Shown: one piece after another, positions 6,408 to 12,570 of the stretch | Layout of the letters: every line of letters starts with the position of its first letter | Position numbering within the stretch: the first letter of the stretch is position 1 | Source: CAG-390 sp045544735 | GTDB taxonomy: Bacteria; Bacillota; Clostridia; Oscillospirales; CAG-272 | DNA length: 15,260 nt | Assembly: GCA_045544735.1 (NCBI GenBank) | Contig: JAZPZM010000076.1 | Coordinates: forward strand, 1-15,260 | Reading direction: 5' to 3' | Notes under the pieces: generated by a model | What the model was told of the DNA's origin: nothing | Seen by the model: only the letters and a program-made list of their open reading frames with translations | Database searches by the model: none | Made by a program: the position numbers and the translations under genes

Positions 6408-7453
6408 TAAATTTCGTCTATTTGCCGTGCAAATCTCTCTGCCGAGTATTCGTGCGAAAACGCATCTCGTGCCGAGCGCGAGAGTGCGGCGGCGAGGCTC
6501 GGCTCGTTCTTTAGGCGGAGCAGAGCGTCGCGGAGGGCGGCGGAGTTTCCCGCCTCGAATACAAGCCCGCAGTCCTTTGCAAGCGCAGGATTTGAGCCGT
6601 AGTCCGATACCACGGGCACTACGCCCGCGCTCATTCCCTCGATAATGGCGAGGTTCGACGTTTCCGTGCCGCGCGAGGCGTTGATATTCGCCCGACACAG
6701 CGCCATATATGGCGCGATATCGTCCGCAAAGCCGCAAAAGCGAACGCAACGCGGCGCGTTTTTCTTGAGCGTCGCTTCAAGGCTTCCCGTGCCGACTATC
6801 AGAAAATAAACGCCCTCGCCCTCGCAAAGCCGCGCGGCTTCTATCACCGTCGCGTGATCCTTCACCGCCTCAAGACGTGCGAAAATTCCCGCGACGAATG
6901 CACCGTCGGGAATGCCAAGCCGCTTTTGCAGAGCCGCGCGCTCGTCCGCGCTCACCTCGCGCAAGGGGCTTGCCCCGTTGCGCACGACGGTTATTTTCTC
7001 GTCGTGTATGCCCGATTTAAGCAGAGCAAGCCTTGCTTTTTCGTCTGTTGCTATAGCGGCGCAAACGGTGCGCGATAGCCGCTTTTTAGGCATCAGCGCG
7101 TGCCACGCAGGCGGCATATCCGAGCAATGCCGTGTCATTATGCACGCAAGGCGGGCGCGTCGAGCGGCGAGCCTTGCGCTTACCGAGGCGTGTGTGTGTA
7201 CCGCGTCGGGCGCGATGTTTTGCATAAGTCGCGCAAGTCTGCCGATGGCAAAGGGAGAGAAGGAGCGGTCTGCGATGCCCGAAAGCTCGTAGACTTTCGC
7301 TCCTGTTTTTTCAAGGCGCGGCTTGATAGCCGCGCCTTGAGGTATTATTACGGTGTGCTTGTGTCGGGATGCGCTTGCGAGATAGCATATCCAGCTTCCC
7401 GCGCCCCCGACGTTTGAATCCGTCAGGACGTGTAGTATATGCACCTTATTCAA
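6383..7453 (-). CDS. Glycosyltransferase family 4
   Basis: A GT-B fold glycosyltransferase of 356 residues. The N-terminal domain starts HILHVLTDSNVGGAGSW (5-21) with the glycine-rich acceptor-side loop, and HTHASVSARLAARRA (87-101) is typical of GT4. The C-terminal nucleotide-sugar domain has the GIFARLEAVKDH segment (189-200), IVGTGSLE (219-226), VRFCGFADDIAPYM, and the E-x7-E pair E264/E272 in ETSNLAIIEGMSAG. Donor and acceptor are unknown; cell-surface polysaccharide or glycolipid is likely, and pgsA is only a convergent neighbour. The start is a TTG (7453) that overlaps the end of hom by eight bases; a GTG at 7444 is possible, but TTG restores the family's usual N-terminus. No strong ribosome site is visible, suggesting translational coupling to hom. 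It appears richer in G+C than its neighbours. Confidence 0.9.
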   Translation of the reverse strand: MNKVHILHVLTDSNVGGAGSWICYLASASRHKHTVIIPQGAAIKPRLEKTGAKVYELSGIADRSFSPFAIGRLARLMQNIAPDAVHTHASVSARLAARRARLACIMTRHCSDMPPAWHALMPKKRLSRTVCAAIATDEKARLALLKSGIHDEKITVVRNGASPLREVSADERAALQKRLGIPDGAFVAGIFARLEAVKDHATVIEAARLCEGEGVYFLIVGTGSLEATLKKNAPRCVRFCGFADDIAPYMALCRANINASRGTETSNLAIIEGMSAGVVPVVSDYGSNPALAKDCGLVFEAGNSAALRDALLRLKNEPSLAAALSRSARDAFSHEYSAERFARQIDEIYENAVRFQ

Positions 7454-8618
7454 AGAATTCGTAGCTTCTTACTGCGCCCTCGACGGTGGCAGAGCTTGAA
7501 ATAAGTGCGTAGGTGTTGCCGACGGAGGTAACGGCGGTGTCGAGCGAGCGCGCGGTAGCGCGTGCGGTCTCGGCATCGGCAAAGATGTGGCAGTAACGCT
7601 CTGCGGCGATCTTCGCCGTAGCGTCAGAGCCTACTCTTTCCCAATCGTATGCGGCAACTACGGCGTTGGGATGCGCGATAATGTCAACGATATCGCTGAC
7701 TACCGCGCCCGCGGTGGGGAGCTTGCCCGCGCCGCGGCCGTAGAACATAACGTCGTCGGATGCGTTTCCGCGAACGAGAATGCCGTTGAAAACGCCGTTG
7801 ATGGTGGAAAGGGGGCAGGAGCTTCTTACGAATCTCGGAGCGACGGACGCGCATACCTTGCCCTCGTCGTCAAGCTTTGCGCTTGCGATGAGCTTAAGGC
7901 GGCAGCCGAGGCTCTCTGCAAGCTCGGTGTCGGCAAGGGGTAAGCCGCGAATGCCCTCTACGCTTACGTCGTCAAGGGATATGAGCTTTCCGTAGGCGAT
8001 AGCGGCAAGAATGATTATCTTTCTTGCGGCGTCAACGCCGTCGATGTCGTCGGCGGGGTCAGCCTCGGCGTAGCCCTTCGACTGCGCCTTGGCAAGAGCA
8101 TCCTCGAAGGTCTGTCCCTTTGCGGACATCTCGTTGAGAATGAAGTTGGTAGTACCGTTAAGTATTCCGCTGACGGAAAGTATCTTGTTGTGGGAGAGGT
8201 CCTCGGCGATGGGACGGAGAACGGGAATACCGCCGCCCACGCTCGCCTCAAAGAGGTAGCGCACGCCGTTTTCACGCGCGAGGGCAAGAAATACCTCACC
8301 GTACGCGGCAACGACCGCCTTGTTGGAGGTAACTACGCTCTTGCCGGCGCGCAGAGCCTTTTCGGTAAACTCGGCGGCAAGCTTGATTCCGCCGATCATT
8401 TCGACCACGATGCTGATCTCAGGGTCGTTAAGTATCACGCTGTAATCGTGAATTATCTTATCCGCGAAGGGGCTGTCGGGGAAATCTCTCAGGTCAAGGA
8501 TGTATTTTACGTTGACCTGCTCTCCAAGCTTTGCGGTGATTATTTTTTCATTGTCAGTCAGAACCTCGGCAACGCCGCTGCCAACAGTTCCAAATCCGAG
8601 TAAAGCAATATTTATCAT
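7446..8618 (-). CDS. hom: Homoserine dehydrogenase (short form, no canonical ACT domain)
   Basis: A 390-residue NAD(P)-dependent homoserine dehydrogenase, reducing aspartate semialdehyde to homoserine for threonine and methionine synthesis. It has the Rossmann motif GFGTVGSG (8-15), TSNKAVVA with K100, EASVGGGIPVLRPI (124-137), GILNGTTNFIL (151-161) and the active-site run GYAEADP (182-188) with DIDGVDAARK (191-200). Many Firmicute enzymes are about 400-435 residues with a C-terminal ACT domain binding threonine. Here only about 65 residues follow the catalytic part and lack the usual RPGVLA-type ACT signature, although a weak ACT-like strand pattern may remain. AAAGGAG lies seven bases before the ATG. 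It is first in an operon with the GT4 gene, an unusual partner; no thrB or thrC is in the window. Confidence 0.95.
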   Translation of the reverse strand: MINIALLGFGTVGSGVAEVLTDNEKIITAKLGEQVNVKYILDLRDFPDSPFADKIIHDYSVILNDPEISIVVEMIGGIKLAAEFTEKALRAGKSVVTSNKAVVAAYGEVFLALARENGVRYLFEASVGGGIPVLRPIAEDLSHNKILSVSGILNGTTNFILNEMSAKGQTFEDALAKAQSKGYAEADPADDIDGVDAARKIIILAAIAYGKLISLDDVSVEGIRGLPLADTELAESLGCRLKLIASAKLDDEGKVCASVAPRFVRSSCPLSTINGVFNGILVRGNASDDVMFYGRGAGKLPTAGAVVSDIVDIIAHPNAVVAAYDWERVGSDATAKIAAERYCHIFADAETARATARSLDTAVTSVGNTYALISSSATVEGAVRSYEFFE

Positions 8619-8647
8619 AAAAATGCTCCTTTCGTTATATATTATCT

Positions 8648-8676
8648 ATAATAGCACAAAATTTCCATAAAGTCAA
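8648..8676 (-). promoter_or_regulatory. Promoter of hom
   Basis: On the minus strand TTGACT (8671-8676) and TATTAT (8648-8653) are spaced by 17 bases, about 30 bases upstream of the hom start. Its -35 lies nine bases from the -35 of the divergent DUF4364 promoter. Confidence 0.75.
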
Positions 8677-8685
8677 ATAAAACTG

Positions 8686-8714
8686 TTGAAGATTTGAATT
8701 TTTTGTGGTAATAT
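8686..8714 (+). promoter_or_regulatory. Promoter of the DUF4364 gene
   Basis: TTGAAG (8686-8691) and TAATAT (8709-8714) are spaced by 17 bases, 32 bases upstream of the ATG. It is back-to-back with the hom promoter. Confidence 0.65.
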
Positions 8715-8746
8715 ATAAGCAAATGATAATTTTTTAGGAGGATTTT

Positions 8747-9298
8747 ATGTCATCTCCCATAGGAAGTAAGCGCTCGGTAAAGATTTTTGTTCTTTACCTT
8801 ATGGAAAATATAAACTACCCGCTCGATTTTTATACCATAAACGATATAGTTATGCAGACGGATTTCGTCATGTATCTCGACTTTGCCGAGAGCTTTAACG
8901 AAATGCTTGACGCCGACCTTATCGCGTCCGTCAAGGAGGACGAGGACGAGTATTTTTACGTCACGGATAAGGGAAGGATAGTAGCGCAGGAGCTGAAAAG
9001 CGACGTTCTCTCCTCAATACTTGACCAATCCCTTGCCGCCGCATTCAGATATCTTGATTTTTCGCGCCGCGGCATTACGGTGGAGTGCGAGGTCATTCCG
9101 CGCAAGGACGGCACGGGCAAGTGCGACGTGAAATGCGCGATGTTGGAGAAGAAAAAGGTCATCTTCGAGGCAACGCTCACGGTCGACAGCGAGAACCGCG
9201 CAAACAGAATGAAGGAGAACTTCTACAGCCGCCCCGAAGTCATATATCGCGGCTTTAACGCGCTTATGGCGGGGCAGGTGAACTATCTTTTTGATTAA
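8747..9298 (+). CDS. DUF4364 family protein
   Basis: A 183-residue soluble protein matching the Firmicute family DUF4364 in length and in its opening, GSKRSVKIFVLYLMENINYPLDFYTINDIVMQTDFVMYLDFAESFNEMLDADLI. Residues about 10-80 look like a winged-helix DNA-binding domain, with helix, turn, helix and then a beta wing (EDEYFYVTDKGRIVAQEL, typical of DUF4364 and PadR/MarR-like wings). The second half is beta-rich, of unknown role. A perfect AGGAGG (8736-8741) five bases before the ATG marks strong translation. It is a single-gene unit with its own promoter and terminator, divergent from hom. It may be a regulator, but its targets are unknown and no experimental function is known to me. Confidence 0.78.
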   Translation: MSSPIGSKRSVKIFVLYLMENINYPLDFYTINDIVMQTDFVMYLDFAESFNEMLDADLIASVKEDEDEYFYVTDKGRIVAQELKSDVLSSILDQSLAAAFRYLDFSRRGITVECEVIPRKDGTGKCDVKCAMLEKKKVIFEATLTVDSENRANRMKENFYSRPEVIYRGFNALMAGQVNYLFD

Positions 9299-9325
9299 AA
9301 AAGGGCTTTTTGCCCTTTTCTTTTT
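9299..9325 (+). terminator. Rho-independent terminator of the DUF4364 gene
   Basis: AAAAGGGC (9299-9306) pairs perfectly with GCCCTTTT (9312-9319) around a TTTTT loop and runs into CTTTTTG. It begins immediately after the TAA stop. Confidence 0.85.
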
Positions 9326-9335
9326 GAAAATGACG

Positions 9336-9351
9336 AAATTTGAACAAATTT
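9336..9351. repeat. Small AT-rich dyad upstream of the sigma factor promoter
   Basis: AAATTTG and CAAATTT form a perfect 7-bp inverted repeat with a two-base centre, 33 bases upstream of the -35 box of the sigma factor gene. It may be an operator or merely AT-rich chance. Confidence 0.3.
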
Positions 9352-9384
9352 TTAAAGAAAAGCAAAAAAAATACTAATTTTATA

Positions 9385-9412
9385 TTGACAAAAAATAAAA
9401 AGATGTTATAAT
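9385..9412 (+). promoter_or_regulatory. Promoter of the sigma factor gene
   Basis: Perfect TTGACA (9385-9390) and TATAAT (9407-9412) with a 16-base spacer, about 80 bases upstream of the GTG start. A near-consensus sigma-A promoter implies strong constitutive transcription unless repressed. Confidence 0.85.
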
Positions 9413-9491
9413 AATAATGTACACGACTCGAAATGATGAAAAATTAGACACGCCCCAGTTTGACGTAGAAGTTTCATAGCAAGGTGCCGTA

Positions 9492-10094
9492 GTGAAGGAA
9501 AACTCTCTGACTAATCCGACCATTGAATATTCTGAAAAGGAAACGCTTCGTCTTGTAATTCTTGCCAAAGAAGGGGACGAGGCTTCTTTTGCGTTTCTTG
9601 TTGACAAATTCAAGCCGCTTCTTGACGCGGCTGTGGCGCAGTACCGTGCCGAGCTTTTGCCGCAGGACGCGGAGGAGCTTTCGCAAGAGGCGCTCGTGGC
9701 GTTTCATTCCGCAGTAAAGAGCTACGACCCATCTTATAAAAACGTCAGCTTCGGACTTTACGCAAAGATTTGCGTGAATAAAGCCATAATAAGCGCGCTT
9801 CGCGCGATATGGCGTCGCTCGCGGACGGATCTCGTTCCCATTGACGACACGCTTGACGTGTTTGGTGACGTAGGGGACGTTGACCCTGCATCCGAGCTTA
9901 TCGAGCGCGAGAACGCGGAAGAGTTGAGTCGTAGAATAAGTGAACATCTTTCTGAGTATGAAAATAGAGTCTGGTGGCTTTATTTTTCGGGACTTTCTTC
10001 TGCACAAATAGCACGCGTGGTGGGGCGCTCACCAAAATCGGTAGGTAACGCACTCTGCCGAATCAAACAGAAATTAAGAGCCTTGCTCTCATAA
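9492..10094 (+). CDS. SigH-like RNA polymerase sigma factor (sigma-70 family)
   Basis: A 200-residue alternative sigma factor. Region 2 spans about 18-105: LVILAKEGDEASFAFLVDKFKPLL, then DAEELSQEALVAFHSAVKSYDP, then VSFGLYAKICVNKAIISALRA, the -10 recognition and core-binding helices. After a linker with DPASELIERENAEEL, region 4 spans about 148-198, with LSEYENRVWWLYFSGLSSAQIARVVGRSPKSVGNALCRIKQKL as the -35-binding helix-turn-helix. The DPxELIxxxE linker and the KSVGNALxRIKxKL ending resemble sporulation SigH (SigH: KSIDNALQRVKRKL) more than ECF factors. Loss of SigH-like neighbours (rpmG, secE, nusG) means it need not be the sporulation paralogue. Start is GTG 9492, with AAGGTG six bases upstream; no ATG alternative exists nearby. 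Confidence 0.85.
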   Translation: MKENSLTNPTIEYSEKETLRLVILAKEGDEASFAFLVDKFKPLLDAAVAQYRAELLPQDAEELSQEALVAFHSAVKSYDPSYKNVSFGLYAKICVNKAIISALRAIWRRSRTDLVPIDDTLDVFGDVGDVDPASELIERENAEELSRRISEHLSEYENRVWWLYFSGLSSAQIARVVGRSPKSVGNALCRIKQKLRALLS

Positions 10095-10103
10095 GGCTTT
10101 TAA

Positions 10104-10182
10104 CATATATGCCCGAATAGCTTAAAGAAGAGCGTTGGGTCACCAAAGGTGGCGGTTGAAGTCCGCCGAGGGCGAATATACA
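10104..10182 (+). ncRNA. Candidate structured leader RNA with tRNA-like features, upstream of the zinc-ribbon gene
   Basis: The gap between the sigma factor and zinc-ribbon genes folds as a closed multi-arm structure. ATATGCCC (10107-10114) pairs with GGGC-GA-ATAT (10170-10179). Inside are a short arm GCTT/GAGC (10120-10133), an alternative pair of stems TTGG/CCAA (10135-10146) or CACC/GGTG (10141-10151), and a five-base-pair arm with a seven-base loop, GGCGG-TTGAAGT-CCGCC (10151-10167), which has the exact size of a tRNA T-arm. The order of arms follows a tRNA. It is not a functional tRNA: the acceptor helix is 4 bp, the D-loop lacks GG, and the T-loop has G where C56 is required. It may be a regulatory leader. 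I cannot name a known family. Confidence 0.4.
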
Positions 10183-10201
10183 TAATTACAAGAGGTAAAA
10201 C

Positions 10202-10543
10202 ATGTACGAAGAAGAAGTTGTGGTTGAAGCCACCGAAGTCGAAACCGAAGTAGCTGCCCCCGAGTATACGGACGAGACTCTCGTTTGCGTTGAGTGCGGT
10301 AACGAGTTCGTTTTCGCAGCCGGCGAGCAGGCTTTCTATGCTGAGAAGGGTTACACCAACAAGCCCAAGAGATGCAAGGCGTGCCGCGATGCAAAGAAGA
10401 ATGCCGGCAATCCTCCCAGACAGTATTTCTATGCTGTTTGTGACGAGTGCGGCGGTGAAGCCAAGCTTACCTTTGAGCCTTCAAAGGACAGACCTATCTA
10501 CTGCAGCGCTTGCTTTGAGAAGAGAAGAAGCGCAAACAAGTAA
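10202..10543 (+). CDS. Zinc-ribbon protein with two four-cysteine domains
   Basis: A 113-residue small protein. An acidic N-terminal tail (1-25, EEEVVVEATEVETEVAAPE) is followed by two zinc ribbons. The first uses C29, C32, C58 and C61 (CVECGNEF ... RCKACRD). The second uses C80, C83, C101 and C104 (CDECGGEAKLTFEP ... RPIYCSACF). This matches the paired 'probable zinc-ribbon' family of Firmicutes, whose function is not known; nucleic-acid binding is the usual guess. The start has AGAGG just upstream. Five of six arginine codons are AGA, unlike the CGC/CGT-rich neighbours, which suggests a highly expressed gene. It follows the sigma factor by 107 bases, with a folded leader between, and ends at a strong terminator. 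Confidence 0.85.
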   Translation: MYEEEVVVEATEVETEVAAPEYTDETLVCVECGNEFVFAAGEQAFYAEKGYTNKPKRCKACRDAKKNAGNPPRQYFYAVCDECGGEAKLTFEPSKDRPIYCSACFEKRRSANK

Positions 10544-10552
10544 TTCAGCGCT

Positions 10553-10594
10553 AAAAATAAATGCCTCGGCAGATGACGAGGCATTTATTTTTTT
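10553..10594 (+). terminator. Rho-independent terminator after the zinc-ribbon gene
   Basis: A 16-bp perfect stem, AAAAATAAATGCCTCG (10553-10568) with CGAGGCATTTATTTTT (10577-10592), around an eight-base loop, running into a T tract. Confidence 0.92.
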
Positions 10595-10616
10595 GTTTTC
10601 TTATTCAAATTAGAGT

Positions 10617-10635
10617 ATTAGTTGTTTCAACTAAT
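10617..10635. promoter_or_regulatory. Perfect dyad upstream of the ABC exporter promoter (candidate repressor operator)
   Basis: ATTAGTTG (10617-10624) and CAACTAAT (10628-10635) are perfect inverted copies around TTT, ending six bases before the -35 box. The TTAGTTG...CAACTAA form resembles operators of MarR-type repressors that often control ABC exporters, but no repressor gene lies in the window. Confidence 0.5.
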
Positions 10636-10641
10636 GGTTTA

Positions 10642-10670
10642 TTGACTCCACCGAAAAAGCGTGATAAAAT
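10642..10670 (+). promoter_or_regulatory. Promoter of the ABC exporter operon
   Basis: TTGACT (10642-10647) and TAAAAT (10665-10670) have a 17-base spacer. It lies 70 bases upstream of the ATG, just after the dyad at 10617-10635. Confidence 0.65.
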
Positions 10671-10740
10671 TTCAAAAAAGAGCAAACCATTCTTGCCTTT
10701 TTGACACTTAATAGATAAGACCAAACGAAAGGAAAGTTTA

Positions 10741-12570
10741 ATGGGAAAGAAAGAAAAAAAGAAAAAACTGCCGCTTGGACGGACCTTATCGAATAATATA
10801 TTCGCTTTGCGTCAGGTGTGGGAAGGCTCGCGCTCCTACTTCTTTATGTATTATTTCGTGACCGTTCTTAACGCGCCGCTGAACTTTTTACTCACGACGT
10901 ATCTCGTCAGGGCGATCGTCGACAGCGTAAGCGGCACGGGCTGGAGCACCGCCGAGGTGTTCAGGTACATATTCATCGTGGGCGGCGCGGCGATAGTTAT
11001 TTGGACGCTGTCGAATTTCTATTGGAACGTCCCGTCCGTAAAGGCAAATAGGCAAATCCAACACCGCCTGAAGAAAAAACTGTATAAAAAGGCGACCGAG
11101 GTGGAGCTTGCCTGCTATGAGGACCCCGCATTTTACGACAAGTACGTAAAGGCGATGGACGAGGTAACGAATAGGGTATACAACGTTATGAATACGCTGG
11201 ACAACCTTATCTGGACGTTCACCTCGCTCTCGCTCAACTCACTTTTACTGTTCACTATCGACCCGCTTCTTATCATATTCGCCGTTTTGCCGCTTGTTAT
11301 GGGCTTTGTGCGGCATTGGGGTCAGGTAATTTATCACGGATGGCAGATGGCGGGTAAGCCGTCCGACCGAAAGTATAACTACGTGCGCCGCACGTTCTAC
11401 CTTTCGGACTATGCAAAGGAGATGCGCCTTGGGCGCTTCTCCGAGCAACAGCTTTCAATGCTTGCCGACGTACGCAACGAAAAGACCAAGCTTTGCGGCA
11501 AGCACGGAACAAAGTTTGCGCTGTCCAGCGTTTTATACGAGTACGGAATGCAGACCGTCACCGTGCTCGGAGCTATGGCGTATTCGCTTTGGCGCACGCT
11601 CGGAGAGGGTCAGGGCAGTATGACTCCGGGTGACTGCATCGTGGTGCTTACCTCCATAGGTAACGTATCGTATATGCTTTCGCGCGTGGTGCAGAACTTT
11701 GCCGAGTTTTCCGAGCATTCGCTCTATATCGAGAACGTTCGCTACTTCCTTGATTATCAGCCCACGATAACGGAGGATGAAAGCGCACCCGAGGCAAGCG
11801 CGGGCGACGTGGAGATAAAAAATCTTCATTTTAAATATAATAACGCCGAAAAGGAGTCGCTTGCGGGTGTGAATATAACTATCCGCAAGGGCGAGAAGAT
11901 TGCGCTCGTCGGCAGAAACGGATCGGGTAAAACCACGCTTGTGAAGCTCCTTTTGCGCCTTTACGACCCCGACGAGGGCGAGGTGTTGCTTGACGGCAAG
12001 TCCGCGAAGGAATACCGCCTTTCAAGCTGGCGCGGACTTTTCGGATGCGTATTTCAGGACTTCAAGCTCTTTGCGATGACCGTAAAGGACAACGTGCTTT
12101 TGCGCCGCGAGGAGCAGGGCGACGACGAGAGGGTGGATGCCGCGCTCAAGGCGAGCGGTGCGTACGAAAAGGTCGCAACGCTCAAAAACGGAGTCGACTC
12201 CATACTTACGCGCGAGTTTGACGACGAGGGCGTTAACCTTTCGATCGGCGAACAGCAAAAGATAAGCCTTGCGCGTGTGTTTGCCGCGGGCGCGCCCTTC
12301 GTGGTGCTTGACGAGCCGTCAAGTGCGCTTGACCCGATAGCGGAGCATAAGATGTTTGAAAATATGCTCAAGGCGACCGAGGGAAAGAGCGTTATCTTCA
12401 TTTCCCACCGCCTTTCAAGCGCAGTTCTTGCCGACCGCGTTTATATGATGGAGGACGGTGCCGTTATCGAGGAAGGCACGCACGCATCTCTTATGGAAAA
12501 GGGCGGCAAGTACGCCGAGATGTTCAGACTTCAGGCAGAGAACTACAAGGAGGGCGAGAAGGATGAGTAA
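10741..12570 (+). CDS. ABC exporter half-transporter, permease-ATPase fusion (first subunit)
   Basis: A 609-residue half-transporter of the MsbA/LmrA-like exporter group (ABC multidrug or peptide-type). The membrane domain covers about 30-320 with hydrophobic segments near 36-60, 76-92, 158-190, 262-285 and 296-316. The ATPase has Walker A GRNGSGKTT (391-399), Q-loop Q439 in VFQDF, signature LSIGE (500-504) instead of LSGGQ, Walker B FVVLDE with catalytic E525, and H-loop H556. AAAGGAAAG is just before the ATG. The second half-transporter starts eight bases before this gene ends, so the two should form a heterodimer. Substrate unknown; the membrane domain does not match a dedicated lantibiotic or siderophore exporter that I can recognise. 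Confidence 0.95.
   Translation: MGKKEKKKKLPLGRTLSNNIFALRQVWEGSRSYFFMYYFVTVLNAPLNFLLTTYLVRAIVDSVSGTGWSTAEVFRYIFIVGGAAIVIWTLSNFYWNVPSVKANRQIQHRLKKKLYKKATEVELACYEDPAFYDKYVKAMDEVTNRVYNVMNTLDNLIWTFTSLSLNSLLLFTIDPLLIIFAVLPLVMGFVRHWGQVIYHGWQMAGKPSDRKYNYVRRTFYLSDYAKEMRLGRFSEQQLSMLADVRNEKTKLCGKHGTKFALSSVLYEYGMQTVTVLGAMAYSLWRTLGEGQGSMTPGDCIVVLTSIGNVSYMLSRVVQNFAEFSEHSLYIENVRYFLDYQPTITEDESAPEASAGDVEIKNLHFKYNNAEKESLAGVNITIRKGEKIALVGRNGSGKTTLVKLLLRLYDPDEGEVLLDGKSAKEYRLSSWRGLFGCVFQDFKLFAMTVKDNVLLRREEQGDDERVDAALKASGAYEKVATLKNGVDSILTREFDDEGVNLSIGEQQKISLARVFAAGAPFVVLDEPSSALDPIAEHKMFENMLKATEGKSVIFISHRLSSAVLADRVYMMEDGAVIEEGTHASLMEKGGKYAEMFRLQAENYKEGEKDE

Noticed and set aside
9433..9447. Five-codon upstream ORF (Met-Met-Lys-Asn) ahead of the sigma factor
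   Set aside because: It has no ribosome site and is likely chance.
10111..10173. Functional tRNA gene
   Set aside because: The acceptor helix is 4 bp, the D-loop has no GG, the T-loop lacks C56, no proper anticodon stem forms, and there is no CCA end.
10701..10706. Second TTGACA upstream of the ABC operon
   Set aside because: No -10 hexamer lies at an acceptable distance.
12458..12562. N-terminal extension of the second ABC gene from an upstream ATG
   Set aside because: It overlaps conserved coding sequence of the first subunit and is arginine-rich, with no ribosome site, whereas 12563 has a purine-rich one.
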